A stretch of 64,000 nucleotides of DNA from an uncultured Bacteroidales bacterium (GCA_902762385.1 CACWNQ010000012.1:35168-99167), one strand, 5' to 3'. Shown: positions 1 to 7,777, counted from the first letter of the stretch. A program made the numbers and translations. The notes: a model not told the origin generated them from the sequence alone.

Positions 1-67
1 AATGTTGAATTTCATTGTGTCGATATATTAATTGTTATTATATTACGAGTAGAGTTTTATTAACCTA

Positions 68-75
68 CAAAGTTA
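68..75 (-). promoter_or_regulatory. -7 box of a leftward gene outside the window
   Basis: On the minus strand this reads TAACTTTG, matching the Bacteroidetes -7 consensus TAnnTTTG. No clear -33 TTG lies at the usual spacing. It points off the left edge, so it probably serves a gene that starts before base 1. Confidence 0.35.
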
Positions 76-178
76 GTTATTTATTTTAATATTTACTATT
101 ATTATAGTGAAAAATCGCATAATAAGTTATCAACAACAGCCAAAATCGCAGTGTCTTAGCAAAAAAATGCAGTTTTGC

Positions 179-209
179 TTGCAGGATTTAAAACTTCGTT
201 GTAAATTTG
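179..209 (+). promoter_or_regulatory. promoter of tRNA-Ser
   Basis: TTG at 179-181, a 20-base spacer and TAAATTTG at 202-209 match the Bacteroidetes primary sigma promoter (TTG, N19-20, TAnnTTTG). The predicted start is about 43 bases before the tRNA. Confidence 0.5.
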
Positions 210-258
210 CACCCGTCAAAAATTGAAAACGAGAAGTTTTTGAAGTTAATTGGCGCTC

Positions 259-343
259 GGAAAGATGGTAGAGTGGTCGATTACACCGGTCTTGAAAACC
301 GGCGTGCCGAGAGGCACCGGGGGTTCGAATCCCTCTCTTTCCG
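259..343 (+). tRNA. tRNA-Ser (anticodon UGA)
   Basis: A full cloverleaf can be drawn. The acceptor stem GGAAAGA (259-265) pairs with TCTTTCC (336-342), with discriminator G at 343. The anticodon stem CCGGT/ACCGG encloses the loop CTTGAAA, giving anticodon TGA. A long variable arm follows, as expected for a class II tRNA-Ser, and the T loop reads TTCGAAT. CCA is not encoded. The 3' end is also the core of a 20-bp direct repeat found again at 6276, so the gene is an integration target that remains intact. Confidence 0.95.
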
Positions 344-347
344 CAAA
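328..347 (+). repeat. attL-like direct repeat at the tRNA-Ser 3' end
   Basis: The 20 bases AATCCCTCTCTTTCCGCAAA cover the T-arm and acceptor 3' half of tRNA-Ser plus four bases beyond. The identical 20-mer recurs at 6276-6295 in the same orientation with no tRNA attached. This is the usual footprint of tyrosine-recombinase integration into a tRNA gene. Confidence 0.75.
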
Positions 348-352
348 ATTTA

Positions 353-387
353 GGCAACATGCTTATTATTAGCATATTGCCTTTATT
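353..387 (+). terminator. terminator after tRNA-Ser, on the island side
   Basis: GGCAACATGCT (353-363) pairs with AGCATATTGCC (371-381) with one mismatch, across a 7-base loop and followed by TTTATT. It lies inside the putative island just past the att core, so the element appears to bring its own terminator for the tRNA it integrated into. Confidence 0.6.
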
Positions 388-401
388 ATTTCTGAAATCA
401 C

Positions 402-430
402 GGGACGATACAGGGACGAAAATAGCTAAA
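402..430 (+). repeat. left copy of the GGGACGATAyAGGGACG repeat
   Basis: GGGACGATACAGGGACG followed by an A-rich tail resembles the sequence at 6168-6197 in the same orientation. It lies just inside the left att copy. The two internal GGGACG units suggest arm-type binding sites for a recombinase; that role is inferred from position only. Confidence 0.5.
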
Positions 431-460
431 AAGTCGTTGAGTTAGAACTAAAAATAATTG

Positions 461-2587
461 TTAATCCACACGTCCGTCACTGCTTTTGTTGATTTGCGCA
501 TCGCGGAATGACGTGTTCACGCTGTTGAAAGTGTAACTGAGGGTGAGTTTAACGCCTCGTGTGTCATACCTGTTGCGTTGCCATTGCTTGATATTGGAGA
601 AGTCTATGCTCCAACGTGGTGTTACCGCCTCTCCGATAAGGTCGGTCAGTTCAATGGCTGTGCGCAGTCTGCCGTCAAGAAACGTCTTGCTCATGCCGAT
701 GTTCAATCTTAAAGTTCTGCCAATTCTCATATTGCTGTCATACCATGGACTTTGATAAGAGAACCGACTGAAAGCCTCGGCAGTTTTCCAAAACTTATAA
801 CTCAAATCGCATGAGACGTAGATATTGTGCTGTCCAAATTCTTTGTTAATCATTCCGCTAATGTCGGGCAACTTTGTGAATTGATAGCTATACTCAATCT
901 CAGGGTCAATTCTTAGGCTACCTATATTCGTTGAATAAGACACTTTTAAAGTCACATCGTTGCTATATAAACTATTGATAGGTTGGTCAATGATGGCTCC
1001 TTTTTTACCATAGGGGAATGAACCAGTGACTATCATATTGTTGATTCTTTTGAGGTCAACGCCAAGCGAGACATCCTTGATGTTGGCGAAGAATGCCAGT
1101 TTGTGAGTATAGACGTTTTCAAGATTTTCATTTCCTTTATCGTAATGCAGAGTGTCGCTATATACCACCGCCGGATTGAGTTGTGATATTGTGGGATAAC
1201 CGACAAACATTGTGTAATATGTGCCAATGGAGTAACCATCCGCTATATTGTATTTCAAGCTGATATATGGACGTAAAACCAATGTGTGCTTGTCGCTGGC
1301 TGTTGCTGATTGTGTCAACTTTGTTATGTTGTGCATCAGTCTCGCCCCCAAGTCAAGTCTCAGCTTGTTTATTTTGCGACCCCATGAGCCGTAAAGGATG
1401 TTAGTGTAATCCTTTCTGATGGTTGGTTGCCCGATACCGTCATTGATGAAGTCATAAGAGTTTTTAATGATACTAAGATTATATCCTAATCCCCAGTCAT
1501 TGCCTTTATGCGAGAAGCGCCAGTTTGTTTCCGCGTCTAGCAAGTCATACTTCGAGTTGCTGGCGATATTCTTTGAGGTGAGAATGTTGTCAGTAGTGTT
1601 AAGGATGTCAATCAATTGTGTCTCACCTTTGTTCTGATGGGAATAACTGAGAGTTAGATTGAAGAAATGACCAGATGGAGAGAAGTATGTCATACCTGAG
1701 GTTAAATTGTGCCCTGATGATTTGCGATGCGGGATAACCGTGTTTTCGTCAAGGGTTGCTTCAACGTCATTCATTGATAGTTGATGAATTTTATGCTCCT
1801 TGAAATCCACGTTGGTAGAGTTGCCTGAGTATTGGAGTATAAAATTAAGTGTTGGCTTTGCCAGATAGTTCAGTCCGATATTCCACAATGGGCCAGTCTT
1901 TATTGCGGTGTATTCAGAATCAAAAACATCGCTGTAGGCAGGTTTACCATCTGTGTTGAATATAGTCGTTCCGCCATTGTCATAGATTTTACGGTTTGCA
2001 TATTGGCCTACCAGCGAACCTGAGAACGAGAACTTGCCGTACTTGCCACTGAGATTGACCCAGCCGTCATCTGACACATGACGACGTATTTCAATATTGT
2101 TGGTCACAGATACACCAATGTAGTCTTTTAGTTGCTTTTTGAGCGTTATCTTTATCACTGCTCCCGATTCTGCAGAATACCTCACTCCAAGGTCACGGAT
2201 TACCTCTATTTTGGAGACTTGGCTGGATGGTATGGACAGCAGTATGTTTCGGTCTGCAACTTTCTGCTCGTTGATATAAATTGCACCAACGCTCATCGAT
2301 CCACCAGCTTTGATGTTGTTGATGTCGTAGGTCACTATGCCGGGAGTCCATCCGAGCATGTCATAAAGAGTGCCCGCCTCTCCAATATGAGTGCCCGACA
2401 GATTGCTGATTGAATAGTTTAATCCGTCTCTGTGGATAACCACTTTAGGAGCGATGACTGAGACCTCTTGAAGCAGCACATTTATACTATCGGCGGTTAC
2501 GACATTTGTACTGTCGTCATTCACTTGACTTGCAGCCGAAAGACAAGCTAAAATACTGATTGCAAATAAATAAAGTCTTGTTTTCAT
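461..2587 (-). CDS. outer-membrane beta-barrel protein (TonB-receptor-like)
   Basis: This 708-residue exported protein opens with a signal peptide (residues 1-20, ending AAS). A plug-like segment follows at about 35-150, including a YINEQKV strand and SQVSKIEVIRDLGVRYSAE, typical of TonB-receptor plugs and of the Bacteroidetes outer-membrane beta-barrel family (PF14905-like). The rest (about 160-708) alternates aromatic and polar residues as a barrel does. There is no N-terminal carboxypeptidase-regulatory-like domain. It is the last gene of the sigma/anti-sigma operon, 93 bases after the preceding gene, so its expression is probably under that ECF sigma factor. The substrate cannot be told from sequence. 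Confidence 0.8.
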   Translation of the reverse strand: MKTRLYLFAISILACLSAASQVNDDSTNVVTADSINVLLQEVSVIAPKVVIHRDGLNYSISNLSGTHIGEAGTLYDMLGWTPGIVTYDINNIKAGGSMSVGAIYINEQKVADRNILLSIPSSQVSKIEVIRDLGVRYSAESGAVIKITLKKQLKDYIGVSVTNNIEIRRHVSDDGWVNLSGKYGKFSFSGSLVGQYANRKIYDNGGTTIFNTDGKPAYSDVFDSEYTAIKTGPLWNIGLNYLAKPTLNFILQYSGNSTNVDFKEHKIHQLSMNDVEATLDENTVIPHRKSSGHNLTSGMTYFSPSGHFFNLTLSYSHQNKGETQLIDILNTTDNILTSKNIASNSKYDLLDAETNWRFSHKGNDWGLGYNLSIIKNSYDFINDGIGQPTIRKDYTNILYGSWGRKINKLRLDLGARLMHNITKLTQSATASDKHTLVLRPYISLKYNIADGYSIGTYYTMFVGYPTISQLNPAVVYSDTLHYDKGNENLENVYTHKLAFFANIKDVSLGVDLKRINNMIVTGSFPYGKKGAIIDQPINSLYSNDVTLKVSYSTNIGSLRIDPEIEYSYQFTKLPDISGMINKEFGQHNIYVSCDLSYKFWKTAEAFSRFSYQSPWYDSNMRIGRTLRLNIGMSKTFLDGRLRTAIELTDLIGEAVTPRWSIDFSNIKQWQRNRYDTRGVKLTLSYTFNSVNTSFRDAQINKSSDGRVD

Positions 2588-2680
2588 GTTGGTGAATTTA
2601 TTGATAAATAGACATAGTTATGGCTGTTTACATGATTTCGGTCACATAAACGATGTTATTAAAATGTATGGTAGGGACTT

Positions 2681-3511
2681 TTATTTACTCAGTCTTGCTT
2701 CAAGTATCTCTATGACCTGCTGCAGCAGGAGAATACTCGATGCATCCTTGTGCTTTCGCTCAAATTCTGCTTTTGACAGTTTGATTTGACCGATGGCGAC
2801 CTGTAGGTCGTCATGGTCGAGCATATCACACTCTTTCGCCAATGAGTAAAGCCCGGATAGATACAGAGATTCGCCATCTTTGAGCTTGTCAAGATAAAAG
2901 AACAGTTTTCTCATCCATATTTTGTTATCGTTCTTTGGCTCTGAAGGTGGGGTAACTGTGGGAGATTCTATTTGTGGTTTTATGGGTGCGTATGTGGTGA
3001 TCAGCCTACCTGTGACTCCGCCATCTGACATTTCGCTCCACTCTATGGTGTAAGTAGTTCTGAACTGTGTGTCATCCTCGTTGATCAATCCTACTGTGTA
3101 GCAGTTGTCGGATTCAGTTCCCACAAGTGTGAACTCGCTTTTATTATGATACAAGCGATACCCAGTATAAGAACGGTCTTTATTGCCGGTGATGCTCCAA
3201 AGAGTGTAGATGCCGCGTCTGGGAATCTTGCCATCGTCCATCGCTTGGCTGATGGCCTCATACTGCACTCTCACGCTGTCGGTGTAACTGACGTCAGATT
3301 CAGGCAATACAAATTTATAGATTGTGAGCTCGCCTTCTTTCTCCCCGTTCTCGGGGTTGGAAAAGGTGTTGTGAACCTTCAGCGTGTTCTGCTTCTGGAC
3401 GATAGGCGAATTATCTCCAAAGTAATATCTCAACTTTGCGAAATATTCTTGAGCCATAGCCGCAGGTGCGATGAATATCGCCAGTGCAAGGATAATATAC
3501 TTTGTTTTCAT
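2681..3511 (-). CDS. secreted protein of unknown function in a sigma-factor operon
   Basis: I do not recognise this 276-residue protein. It has a clear signal peptide (MKTKYIILALAIFIAPAAMA, cleavage near 20) and a beta-rich middle with conserved-looking Trp and Tyr (about 90-175). A Pro/Thr linker at about 178-192 is followed by a helical C-terminal domain ending in a predicted coiled segment (about 235-276). Its ATG overlaps the stop of the anti-sigma-like gene (ATGA, 3508-3511), so translation is coupled. The position between an anti-sigma protein and a barrel suggests a periplasmic or surface partner of the barrel; that is inference. Confidence 0.75.
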   Translation of the reverse strand: MKTKYIILALAIFIAPAAMAQEYFAKLRYYFGDNSPIVQKQNTLKVHNTFSNPENGEKEGELTIYKFVLPESDVSYTDSVRVQYEAISQAMDDGKIPRRGIYTLWSITGNKDRSYTGYRLYHNKSEFTLVGTESDNCYTVGLINEDDTQFRTTYTIEWSEMSDGGVTGRLITTYAPIKPQIESPTVTPPSEPKNDNKIWMRKLFFYLDKLKDGESLYLSGLYSLAKECDMLDHDDLQVAIGQIKLSKAEFERKHKDASSILLLQQVIEILEARLSK

Positions 3512-4227
3512 AATCCAGGTATGTTAGTTGATTGGTTGTTGAATTGATTATCTATCTCTTGTTGCATATCCACATAAATTATTGAGCCGTTCTCGTCCTT
3601 CACGGCTTGGTAGCCCATGGCTTCCATGTCGATGATGATGGCTCGCTGGTTCAGTTCTTCAAGTTCTCGTTGCAGCCGCCCGTTCTCTTGCAAAAGCAGT
3701 TCGTTCTGTGCTATCAGATTGGTCTGTGCTTCATGATGTGAGACAGCCAAAGAATGCCTTTGCTTTCTCGACTGCTGCTTGATTGCAACGACGTCTGCTT
3801 TATTAGGTGCAGAAATGTTTTTGTCAGCTGATTCGTTCTCAGCCTCATGAGGATTGCCGGTTTTCTGGTCAATCGTCTCATCTTTTGGTTCTGCCTTTTG
3901 AGCGATTATCGGCGGTGAAATGGGCTGTGTGGTTTCTGGTTTGTATAAAACTTTGAAGCCGAAAACGAGTGCCACGATTGCCGCTGCCGCTGCAGGAATC
4001 CACCAAAGCCATTTGCGATGTGATGGTGAGGAAGTTTCGGGAAGCAAGTCTCCTTCCAGTCCACGGTCGATGTAACCGAACAAAGCCTGAAAATCTTCCC
4101 ATTCGGCAGGCACCTCGTGAGTCGTGTTGAAATATTTGCTCAGCAACGACTCCTCCTCAATGGTGGTCTTGCCCGCCATGAATTTGTCGAGCAAGGTCTC
4201 TATCTGATGTCGTGAATATGGTTTCAT
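3508..4227 (-). CDS. anti-sigma-like single-pass membrane protein
   Basis: This 239-residue protein starts with a short helical cytoplasmic region (1-70; LLDKFMAGKTTIEEESLLSKYF), common in Bacteroidales proteins encoded after ECF sigma factors. One transmembrane segment follows at about 73-94 (WLWWIPAAAAAIVALVFGF). The periplasmic part has a Pro/Glu-rich stretch and a coiled coil at about 165-205. There is no classical zinc anti-sigma HxxxCxxC motif. It overlaps the sigma gene upstream and the secreted-protein gene downstream by four bases each. A role in holding the sigma factor at the membrane is likely from context but not shown by a catalytic motif. Confidence 0.7.
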   Translation of the reverse strand: MKPYSRHQIETLLDKFMAGKTTIEEESLLSKYFNTTHEVPAEWEDFQALFGYIDRGLEGDLLPETSSPSHRKWLWWIPAAAAAIVALVFGFKVLYKPETTQPISPPIIAQKAEPKDETIDQKTGNPHEAENESADKNISAPNKADVVAIKQQSRKQRHSLAVSHHEAQTNLIAQNELLLQENGRLQRELEELNQRAIIIDMEAMGYQAVKDENGSIIYVDMQQEIDNQFNNQSTNIPGL

Positions 4228-4724
4228 TGTCGTTCTCTGCGTAGTTTCTTGATTTGTTCCATAAGTTGTTTTCGTGCTCTTGCGAGCAATGTGCTCACGC
4301 TGTCTTCCTTTATTCCGAGCAGAGTTGCAATCTGCTGGTTGGAGTATCGCTCATCCTGACGCATTTTCAACACTGCGTGCAGGGTGGATGGTAGCTCCTT
4401 GATTTTCTGTTCGAGCCACTGTACGTCCTCTTGCTGTATGATTTCGTCCAACGGCGATGGATTGGTCTGACTTGCGGACTCTCCACTCTCTAACGGAAGC
4501 GGAGGCTTGCGACGCAAGTGGTTCAGCGATAATCGGTGTGCAATCACTGAGGCAAAACCCACAGGATTGTAGAGCCGACTGTCGTCACGCATCTGCCATA
4601 GCCGCAACAGCGTCTCCTGGGCGATGTCTTGCGACTCGTCATAGTCGAGGCCCATTGCTGTTGCTTTGTTTACGGCAGCAGCCCTCAGCTGTGGAGCTAT
4701 CAGTTCAAATGCGTCAATAGTCAT
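4224..4724 (-). CDS. ECF-type RNA polymerase sigma factor
   Basis: This 166-residue protein has sigma-70 region 2 at about 5-75, with YDESQDIAQETLLRLWQ, the core-binding and -10 recognition helix. Region 4 is at about 105-160, with LPSTLHAVLKMRQDERYSNQQIATLLGI and a helix-turn-helix ending SVSTLLARARKQL. The length and absence of regions 1 and 3 fit an extracytoplasmic-function sigma factor. It is the first gene of a coupled operon (overlap ATGA at 4224-4227) with the anti-sigma-like, secreted and barrel genes. Autoregulation is usual for the family but no second promoter motif could be identified. Confidence 0.9.
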   Translation of the reverse strand: MTIDAFELIAPQLRAAAVNKATAMGLDYDESQDIAQETLLRLWQMRDDSRLYNPVGFASVIAHRLSLNHLRRKPPLPLESGESASQTNPSPLDEIIQQEDVQWLEQKIKELPSTLHAVLKMRQDERYSNQQIATLLGIKEDSVSTLLARARKQLMEQIKKLRRERQ

Positions 4725-4747
4725 TTACAAATTTCGTAATTTGCCGA

Positions 4748-4755
4748 CAAAATTA
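4748..4755 (-). promoter_or_regulatory. -7 box upstream of the ECF sigma operon
   Basis: On the minus strand this reads TAATTTTG, fitting TAnnTTTG, 24 bases before the sigma-factor ATG. No convincing -33 TTG is present. A housekeeping promoter here would set basal levels of the operon. Confidence 0.35.
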
Positions 4756-4882
4756 CTAACTTTACATCTATATAACACATCACCCCCCACTTTTCAAACA
4801 AATGAAGAAATTTTTTTGAATAAGTGGAAATAAACTGATGCTTTATTTTTCAGAAAAACTAATTTATTTTGTCTATTGTTTG

Positions 4883-4890
4883 TACCTTTG
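4883..4890 (+). promoter_or_regulatory. -7 box of the DUF1016 gene
   Basis: TACCTTTG fits TAnnTTTG and lies 22 bases before the ATG at 4913. It argues against the upstream in-frame ATG at 4838, which would lie before the predicted transcription start. Confidence 0.4.
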
Positions 4891-4912
4891 TAGCGATAAA
4901 ATCACAAAGATT

Positions 4913-6093
4913 ATGGCAGAAAACATCACTATTGTTCCTAACCAATCTGAACTGGAAACTCAATTCGCGTTTGTTAACTCGTTGATTGAGAGGTATCGCT
5001 CATCAGCAATAGCTATGGTTAATACAACAGCATTGCAGATGTATTGGGAAATAGGTCAATATATTTCATTGCAACTTAAGTCTGCCCGATGGGGGACGAA
5101 AGTTGTCGGTGACTTAGCGGACTATCTAAAAAGGCAAAATCCCAGAAGACGAGGTTTGAGCAAAAGGAATCTTTATAACATGGTAAAATTTTATGATGTT
5201 TATAGCCGACCTATATTCATTGACCGTATTTCACAATTAAATATTAATGAATTTGTGCAATTGCCAACTGCACAAATTCAAGATACCACAATTGTGCAGT
5301 TGCCAACTGCACAAATTCAAGATACCACAATTGTGCAGTTGCAACTGCACAATTAGAAACAGCGAATAATAAACAACTTCCAGCATTATTAACAATTACA
5401 ACGTTTACCAATCATGTGGAAATCATGAACCGCTGTCGCAGTGATGAGGAGCGTATATTCTATATGCTATACGCTCGGCATCAAGGTCTGAAGACTGAGG
5501 AGTTGCGTCGTTGCATTATTAATCAGACCTTCTCGTCATTAATGGACAAGGAAAAAATGTTGTCGCCCAAACTGCTAGCTGATTATCCTGAATCGGAGTT
5601 TATGCTCAAAGACAAAGCGGTTGTTGACTTTCTCAATTTGCCCCCAAAGCATAATGAGCACCATTTACACAAAGGTTTGCTTGAACACATGAAAGCGTTC
5701 ATTTTAGAATTAGGCAAAGATTTTTTGTTCATTGAGAGTGAATTTGGAGTACAAGTTGGTGGTTCCACAAAAAGAATCGACTTGTTGTTTTTCCATCGAG
5801 CTTTGCAATGTTTGGTGGCGATAGAACTGAAGGCAGTTGATTTTCAGCCTGAGTTTGTGGGTAAGATGGATATGTATCTCGAAGCACTGGATCGTGATGT
5901 GAAACGAGATAATGAGAATCCGAGCATTGGCATTATTCTTTGTCCTTCGGCCGACAGGAGCATGGTGGAATATACATTGAGCCGATCATTAAGTCCAACA
6001 ATGATAGCCGAGTATCAGCGCAAACTAATTCCTAAAGAGGTTATGAAAAAATCATTGGAGGAATACTGTGCTTTCTTAAAAGAGAACAAATAA
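4913..6093 (+). pseudogene. DUF1016 / PDDEXK nuclease family gene (YhcG-like), frameshifted
   Basis: Two reading frames together give one DUF1016 protein. The first (4913-5356) carries the N-terminal DUF1016 region, with YWEIGQYIS, followed by LADYLKRQNPRRRGLSKRNLY. The second (to 6093) carries the C-terminal nuclease-like domain, with STKRIDLLFF and LVAIELKA as the D and ExK parts of a PD-(D/E)xK site. The break lies in the third unit of a 39-bp tandem repeat: TTGCAACTG at 5339 lacks one C relative to TTGCCAACTG in units 1 and 2. Restoring it gives one frame of about 393 residues. The second half could restart at ATG 5416. It may be a dead gene, a switchable one, or an assembly error in the repeat. 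DUF1016 proteins often sit in defence or restriction-type islands. Confidence 0.8.
5253..5352 (+). repeat. 39-bp tandem repeats with nested palindromes
   Basis: The 39-bp units 5261-5299 and 5300-5338 are identical, with a third partial unit from 5339. Each junction carries an inverted repeat of TTGTGCAGTTG and CAACTGCACAA: 5253-5275 (one mismatch, one-base centre), 5292-5314 (one-base centre) and 5331-5352 (no centre base, a perfect 22-bp palindrome). The missing centre base in the third palindrome is the frameshift. The unit is 13 codons, so gain or loss of whole units keeps the frame. Confidence 0.9.
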
Positions 6094-6167
6094 TTAAATG
6101 TAACTTTTAAAATAAAAAATCAGGGTTTATTAACAGTCTATCAGCGAGTTAAAAGGTCTTCGTGCTG

Positions 6168-6197
6168 GGACGATATAGGGACGGTAATAAGCGAAAA
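6168..6197 (+). repeat. right copy of the GGGACGATAyAGGGACG repeat
   Basis: GGGACGATATAGGGACGG followed by an A-rich tail matches the copy at 402 in the same orientation with a few differences. It lies about 80 bases inside the right att copy. Confidence 0.5.
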
Positions 6198-6275
6198 ACG
6201 ACCAAAAACGGCAATAATCAAAAATGTAACTATTTGAAAATCAGTTATTGTTGCCTTGAAAAGAGTAATACATTC

Positions 6276-6295
6276 AATCCCTCTCTTTCCGCAAA
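6276..6295 (+). repeat. attR-like copy of the tRNA-Ser 3' end
   Basis: The 20-mer AATCCCTCTCTTTCCGCAAA is identical to 328-347. Upstream similarity continues briefly (TTC before it, one base missing) and then stops, so only the tRNA tail is duplicated. It marks the distal end of the inserted DNA. Confidence 0.75.
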
Positions 6296-6300
6296 GCATT

Positions 6301-6333
6301 AAAGCTGGTTGAGAAAACTCAACCAGCTTTTTG
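6301..6333 (+). terminator. terminator, probably the original tRNA-Ser terminator
   Basis: AAAGCTGGTTGAG pairs perfectly with CTCAACCAGCTTT across an AAAA loop, and a T run follows. It starts six bases past the right att copy, so before integration it would have directly followed tRNA-Ser. Confidence 0.7.
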
Positions 6334-6404
6334 TTTGTGTTCATTATGGAGCTTGCTGGAGTGAAATAGCAAGTCAAAAGAGAATGCCTTGAGCAAAATA
6401 GTTG

Positions 6405-7502
6405 TTATTTCTCTTTTTTCTTACTGGTAAAGGCAGGCTTTAAAATCATCGATAAGCCAAAAGTGATAAGCAAATAGATGAGTAGCATGCCATAGTAATG
6501 GCCGGTGTTGTTCATGCGCTCTAGCATTATTTCCCTCACTGTGGGATGGATGATGAACAGCACTCCCGACATGGCTCCTAACCAACTGAATATCGTATTA
6601 AAGATTTTTCCTTTAGTAAATAACTTAACGAGTGTAACTGCAGTGGCAATTACAAATATTGGCATGATTAACCAACTGTAGAAGTTGAACTTGGAAGCCG
6701 TCAACAAAACAAATGCCAGGAGGAACCATCCCCAACAGGTACTAGTCTTGTTCAGAGAAAAAGAACTGGCATTAAGATGGCGTGCCGCAAGCACTCCCAT
6801 GCAGAAGGGTAATATTGCCAAGAAGCAGTTAATTCTCAGGTAGTAGAGTGTGGGACTCTCGGGTTTAAAGAAAGCCATAACCACAATTGAGAAAACTGTC
6901 AAGGCAATTGCTATCCAGTCTTTCCTGTTATAGATTATAAGTCGATATATCACATACATCTCCATGATCATGCCAAAGAACCAGTATGGACCAGGTAGAC
7001 TTTGCCATGAGGGAATTAGGTTTCCCACAAGAAAAAATTGTAATACTTTTACATTGCTAATTATATCATTTGGGTAAAGCAGGAAATAGGCAGTGAAGAA
7101 TATTGCTAAACCCTTGAGCTGCATTACGAACAGCTTCTGGTAATGGTTGCTGATGAATGCTTTGCTCGATGTTCCACGCCCATTACCCTTCTCGTATTTC
7201 AAGGTTAGACAATAGCCACTCAAGAAGATGAACAACATCACGCCATAAGGGCAATAGAATGAAATGAAATTAAAAGGCAGTGTATTGTCGGGATGCATAA
7301 GGTTGTTTACAAAACCTTGTACTGAATCCCATCGATAAATATACTCACTGTCCATGAACACACCATTGAACAAATGGGTTATGTTGTCAACAATGATGAA
7401 GAGAATGGCAAAGCCACGCATGATGTTGCACTCGGTGCGACTCAGCAAGGTGTTATCGTTTGTGTTAATATCTTCTTTTATGGTATGAATGTTAGTCGAC
7501 AT
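6405..7502 (-). CDS. acyltransferase-3 family membrane protein
   Basis: This 365-residue polytopic protein has about ten hydrophobic segments. The first is MRGFAILFIIVDNITHLF, matching the acyltransferase-3 (PF01757) signature in which an Arg (R29) and a His (H43) flank the first transmembrane helix. FIFLSGYCLTLKY near 95-107 and GPYWFFGMIMEMY near 171-183 also fit the family. Such enzymes transfer acyl groups, usually acetyl, from cytoplasmic donors to envelope glycans. The substrate is unknown and the gene stands alone. It lies just outside the island's right boundary, pointing toward it. Confidence 0.75.
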   Translation of the reverse strand: MSTNIHTIKEDINTNDNTLLSRTECNIMRGFAILFIIVDNITHLFNGVFMDSEYIYRWDSVQGFVNNLMHPDNTLPFNFISFYCPYGVMLFIFLSGYCLTLKYEKGNGRGTSSKAFISNHYQKLFVMQLKGLAIFFTAYFLLYPNDIISNVKVLQFFLVGNLIPSWQSLPGPYWFFGMIMEMYVIYRLIIYNRKDWIAIALTVFSIVVMAFFKPESPTLYYLRINCFLAILPFCMGVLAARHLNASSFSLNKTSTCWGWFLLAFVLLTASKFNFYSWLIMPIFVIATAVTLVKLFTKGKIFNTIFSWLGAMSGVLFIIHPTVREIMLERMNNTGHYYGMLLIYLLITFGLSMILKPAFTSKKKEK

Positions 7503-7599
7503 GAAATAATAGTTATTCTCAAATAGTTAGAATTGTAACTTTTTAAATGATAATGTCGTATATTGGTGATGATGTGCTATCTTCATCTGTTGCGACATG

Positions 7600-7607
7600 C
7601 AAAAGTA
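7600..7607 (-). promoter_or_regulatory. -7 box upstream of the acyltransferase gene
   Basis: The minus strand reads TACTTTTG (TAnnTTTG), about 98 bases before the start codon, implying a leader of roughly 90 bases. No -33 TTG at proper spacing was found. Confidence 0.3.
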
Positions 7608-7718
7608 ATGCTTTTTCTTCACATTGTATAAAAAATCGTTGTGTTGAGATGCATTTTTTCAACTTTAAAGAGAAGAAATAAGTTGTGATGAATCTGTGTG
7701 AATTTCTCTCTTCATGCA

Positions 7719-7756
7719 ACAAAACAGGAAGTCCCAACTGGGCCTCCCTGTTTTGT
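7719..7756 (-). terminator. terminator of the M13 peptidase gene
   Basis: On the minus strand AAAACAGGgAGgCCC and GGGaCTtCCTGTTTT form a stem with two mismatches around a short loop. The 3' arm ends in a T run just after the peptidase stop codon. Confidence 0.65.
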
Positions 7757-7777
7757 TTATTTGGTTGTTGTGTTTGA

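Larger units (their letters stand above)
6094..6404. other. gene-free right boundary of the island
   Basis: No convincing ORF lies here. The stretch holds the second GGGACGATAyAGGGACG repeat (6168-6197), the tRNA-derived att repeat (6276-6295) and a strong terminator hairpin (6301-6333). The weak reverse ORF over 6141-6377 crosses the att and terminator sequences and looks spurious. Confidence 0.6.

Noticed and set aside
130-375. Reverse ORF of 81 codons across tRNA-Ser
   Set aside because: It is the antisense of the tRNA and its terminator, a common spurious protein call.
5261-5338. Short CRISPR-like array
   Set aside because: The 39-bp units are directly adjacent with no spacers and lie inside a coding region.
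348-6275. Complete integrative element
   Set aside because: No integrase, relaxase or replication gene is present, so only an integrase-less island or remnant is claimed.
6141-6377. Reverse ORF of 78 codons near the right att copy
   Set aside because: It crosses the att repeat and a terminator hairpin and has no signal or family likeness.
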